DNA of 64,000 nucleotides, from NCBI GenBank assembly GCA_963752695.1, contig CAVVZB010000001.1, positions 186,001 to 250,000 of the forward strand, read 5' to 3'. Positions 61,970 through 64,000 of this stretch are shown here, piece after piece; positions within the stretch are counted from its first letter, which is position 1, and every line of letters begins with the position of its first letter. The position numbers and the translations under genes are program-made. The stretch is from Bog-113 sp963752695 (lineage in GTDB: Bacteria; Acidobacteriota; Terriglobia; Bryobacterales; Bryobacteraceae). The notes under the pieces were generated by a model. That model had not been told where the DNA came from. It did no database searches and saw nothing but the letters and a program-made list of their open reading frames with translations.

Positions 61970-62173
61970 ATGAGAGAAAAAGGCACAGTCAAGTGGTTTA
62001 ACGCCGCCAAGGGTTTCGGTTTCATCCAGAGAGAGAGCGGAGAAGACGTTTTCGTTCATTTTTCCGCCATACAGTCCGAGGGCTATCGCAGCCTCGATGA
62101 AGGTTCCAACGTCGAGTTCGAAGTCCTGAATGGCCCGAAAGGGTTGCAGGCCGCGAACGTGACCGCCGGCTAG
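61970..62173 (+). CDS. cspA: Cold-shock protein
   Basis: This 67-residue OB-fold RNA chaperone begins with GTVKWFN and has RNP1 KGFGFIQ and RNP2 VFVHFSAI. AAGGAAG precedes the ATG. It binds single-stranded RNA and keeps it unfolded. Followed by a strong hairpin and then infA. Confidence 0.97.
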   Translation: MREKGTVKWFNAAKGFGFIQRESGEDVFVHFSAIQSEGYRSLDEGSNVEFEVLNGPKGLQAANVTAG

Positions 62174-62188
62174 CCGCGCATCTTTGAG

Positions 62189-62231
62189 AGACCGGGCGGG
62201 ACGCCATGTCGCAAATCTCCCCGCCCGGTCT
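62189..62231 (+). terminator. 12-bp perfect hairpin between cspA and infA
   Basis: AGACCGGGCGGG (62189-62200) and CCCGCCCGGTCT (62220-62231) form a perfect 12-bp stem with a 19-nt loop. No T-tract follows, so it may be an RNA-stability or attenuation element rather than a simple terminator. Confidence 0.5.
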
Positions 62232-62257
62232 GTCAAACTGTAAGCAAGGATGAATGA

Positions 62258-62476
62258 TTGAGTAAAGAAGACAGCATCGAAGTAACCGGCACCGTCCTCG
62301 AAAAATTCCCCAGCGGTCTCTTTAGCGTCCAACTGGAACAGAACCGAGTTGTATTAGCTCATCTGGCAGGCCGTTTACGCCGCAATCGCATCCGCGTGCT
62401 GGCCGGAGACCGGGTCACCCTTGAGCTCTCCCCCTACGATCTCACCAAGGGCCGGATCACGTTCCGCCATCGCTGA
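62258..62476 (+). CDS. infA: Translation initiation factor IF-1
   Basis: This 72-residue S1/OB-fold protein starts at TTG 62258, with AAGGATG 7-8 bases before. Sequence marks include SKEDSIEVTGTVLEKFPSG, HLAGRLRRNRIRVLAGD and LTKGRITFRHR. It binds the ribosomal A site with IF-2 and IF-3. It sits apart from ribosomal-protein genes, and its pairing with cspA suggests a cold-related or second IF-1 copy. Confidence 0.95.
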   Translation: MSKEDSIEVTGTVLEKFPSGLFSVQLEQNRVVLAHLAGRLRRNRIRVLAGDRVTLELSPYDLTKGRITFRHR

Positions 62477-62503
62477 TCCGCAGCGCAAGTTCTACCCTGT
62501 TCC

Positions 62504-63622
62504 ATGTTGAAAGCGCTTTTCGTGTTCGGAACCCGGCCGGAAGCGGTAAAGCTTTGCCCGGTAATCCTGCACTTTCGCAGCCGCCCGGAAGAGTTCCAGG
62601 TGCACGTGTGCATCACGGCGCAGCATCGCTCCATGCTCGATCAAGTGCTGGATGCGTTCCAGGTCAAGCCTGATTTCGATCTCGACCTGATGCTCCCGGG
62701 CCAGACTTTGGCCGGACTAACCGGCCGTATGATGAGCGCGCTCGAGGGCGTTCTGGAGAGCGTCAACCCGGACGTCGTGATCGTGCAGGGCGACACCACC
62801 ACCACATTGTGCGGAGCGCTCGCAGCCTTCTACCGCCGCATTCCAGTGGCGCACGTGGAAGCCGGTCTGCGCACCGGCGACATGACACAGCCGTTTCCAG
62901 AAGAGATGAACCGCGTGGTCACCACCCGGCTGGCAGCGATTCATCTGGCCGCCACCCGACAAGCCGCCGATCACCTGCTGGCGGAATCGGTTGCTCCCGA
63001 ACAAATCTTCATCACGGGGCAGAGCGGCATTGACGCCGTCCTGTTCGTTCGCGATCGCCTGCTCGACGGCACCCTGCGTGGCTCGGCTTGGGATCAACTC
63101 GACCCCGGCAAGAAACTGGTCGTTGTCACCGCGCACCGCCGCGAGAGCTTCGGCGCGGCCTTTGAGAGTCTCTGCCTGGGAATCGCCCGGATTGCGGGGC
63201 GCGACGATGTTCAGATCGTCTATCCGGTCCACCGCAATCCCAACGTGACCGACCCGGCGCAACGTATCCTGGGCGCTCTGAAAAATGTTTTCCTGGTCGA
63301 GCCGCTCGATTACGTGTCCTTCGTCGACCTGATGCGCCGCGCGGATCTGCTGATCACCGATTCCGGCGGAGTGCAGGAGGAAGGACCCTCTTTGGGAAAG
63401 CCGATACTCGTCATGCGGGACAAGACCGAGCGCCCGGAAGCGGTCGCAGCCGGAACCGTGAAGTTGGTGGGCACCGACGGTGATCGTATCGCTCGCGAAG
63501 CCAACATGCTGCTCGATGACGAGCAGACTCGCCTCCGCATGTCGCGCGTTCACAACCCTTACGGCGATGGTCACGCCAGCCGCCGCATCGCCGATGCAAT
63601 CCAAACAATATCAATCAGTTAA
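62504..63622 (+). CDS. wecB: UDP-N-acetylglucosamine 2-epimerase (non-hydrolysing)
   Basis: The product has 372 residues: FGTRPEAVKLCPVI at the N-terminus, QGDTTTT, HVEAGLRTGD, PFPEEMNR, VTAHRRESFG, YPVHRNPNV, ITDSGGVQEEGPSLGKP and TERPEAVAAGT. These are the full family pattern. It makes UDP-ManNAc for surface polysaccharides. It is 27 bp after infA. Confidence 0.96.
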   Translation: MLKALFVFGTRPEAVKLCPVILHFRSRPEEFQVHVCITAQHRSMLDQVLDAFQVKPDFDLDLMLPGQTLAGLTGRMMSALEGVLESVNPDVVIVQGDTTTTLCGALAAFYRRIPVAHVEAGLRTGDMTQPFPEEMNRVVTTRLAAIHLAATRQAADHLLAESVAPEQIFITGQSGIDAVLFVRDRLLDGTLRGSAWDQLDPGKKLVVVTAHRRESFGAAFESLCLGIARIAGRDDVQIVYPVHRNPNVTDPAQRILGALKNVFLVEPLDYVSFVDLMRRADLLITDSGGVQEEGPSLGKPILVMRDKTERPEAVAAGTVKLVGTDGDRIAREANMLLDDEQTRLRMSRVHNPYGDGHASRRIADAIQTISIS

Positions 63623-63658
63623 CGTTCGAAGACAGCTGTCCTGAATAGGCCATAGGTA

Positions 63659-63700
63659 CTATTTAATTCTAATAGCGATTTTGGTACCGGTGGCTATAAT
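63659..63700 (+). promoter_or_regulatory. Probable promoter and operator of the AAA+ gene
   Basis: A consensus TATAAT is at 63695-63700, only 10 bases before ATG 63710, so the mRNA would be leaderless or nearly so. An inverted repeat, CTATT (63659-63663) and AATAG (63671-63675), lies upstream. No good -35 is seen. Confidence 0.4.
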
Positions 63701-63709
63701 GAGCGCAGA

Positions 63710-64000
63710 ATGGTGGACCGAAATGCGAAACCAACGTCGGCAACGCCGCGTTCCCGAAAAAAGCCAGACGATGCTGTCGAAAATTTGACAGCGGTGCTGG
63801 CTCAGAAAGTTGTCGGCCAGCCGGCAGCGACCAAAGTCATTGTTCCGTATATTCAGATGTTTCAGGCTGGCTTATCGCCCGAAGGGCGTCCAGTCGGAAT
63901 CTTCCTCTTGCTCGGTCCCACCGGGACGGGTAAAACCAAAACTGTCGAAGCCTTGGCCGAGATTCTGCATGGAAGCGCCAAAAACGTTCTCAAAGTAGAT
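63710..64000 (+). CDS. Clp-type AAA+ ATPase (5' part, runs off right edge)
   Basis: ATG 63710 opens 97 codons to the edge. The first 20 residues are basic and disordered. VVGQPAATKVIVPYIQMFQAG and Walker A GPTGTGKTKT then match the second AAA+ module of ClpA/ClpB-type proteins rather than their N-terminus. The protein is therefore a short, stand-alone ClpB-D2-like ATPase. The remainder is not visible. Confidence 0.8.
   Translation, partial: MVDRNAKPTSATPRSRKKPDDAVENLTAVLAQKVVGQPAATKVIVPYIQMFQAGLSPEGRPVGIFLLLGPTGTGKTKTVEALAEILHGSAKNVLKVD

Overview
The window is GC-rich, densely coded bacterial chromosome. It most resembles an Acidobacteriota genome of the Solibacter/Bryobacter kind. That is inferred from gene content: an Oar-like TonB receptor with an N-terminal carboxypeptidase-regulatory domain, BshA, a TrpE-TrpG fusion, a mycobacterial-type 2-oxoglutarate dehydrogenase/decarboxylase, a DUF4185 secreted protein and a Gly/Tyr-rich secreted protein. 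No rRNA, tRNA, CRISPR array, intact insertion sequence or prophage was seen.

Left part (1-24 kb): a partial bamA, a dienoyl-CoA-reductase-like SDR, dedA-pyrF-selD on the minus strand, a secreted Ntn-type hydrolase with priA, the large TonB receptor, fused anthranilate synthase, secreted and periplasmic proteins (esterase, DUF4174, TIM-barrel-like protein, PepSY-like, DUF4185), an MDR-SDR sugar dehydrogenase pair and an SGNH hydrolase. A decayed BrnT-type toxin lies at 19.33-19.52 kb.

Middle part (24-40 kb): a lactonase and a GT4 are followed by a minus-strand gene train of about 9.8 kb with overlapping or very close genes. Its order is phosphoketolase, acetate kinase, ATP-grasp, GT2 (broken by a single-base frameshift), DPM-like GT2, DUF2304, TMTC-like GT-C/TPR protein, GT4. 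It looks like a glycan or protein-glycosylation operon headed by two central-carbon genes. A lipoprotein propeller and bshA run divergently from its head.

Right part (40-64 kb): a fused 2-oxoglutarate dehydrogenase/decarboxylase and a 1728-residue secreted protein with seven copies of a repeat of about 180 residues. A PDZ-7TM-GAF-PP2C phosphatase is divergent from a heme oxygenase-bacteriophytochrome pair. Then come fucP-rhaM, a thioredoxin-like gene broken by one base, and a membrane PAS-GGDEF-EAL protein. The two c-di-GMP proteins are reciprocal: the phytochrome has an intact GGDEF (with I-site) and a degraded EAL, while the membrane protein has a degraded GGDEF and an intact EAL. This red-light and membrane-sensed c-di-GMP locus is the most interesting system found. 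The window ends with a Tat-exported Gfo/Idh/MocA protein, a cold-shock protein, IF-1, a UDP-GlcNAc 2-epimerase and the start of a Clp-type AAA+ ATPase.
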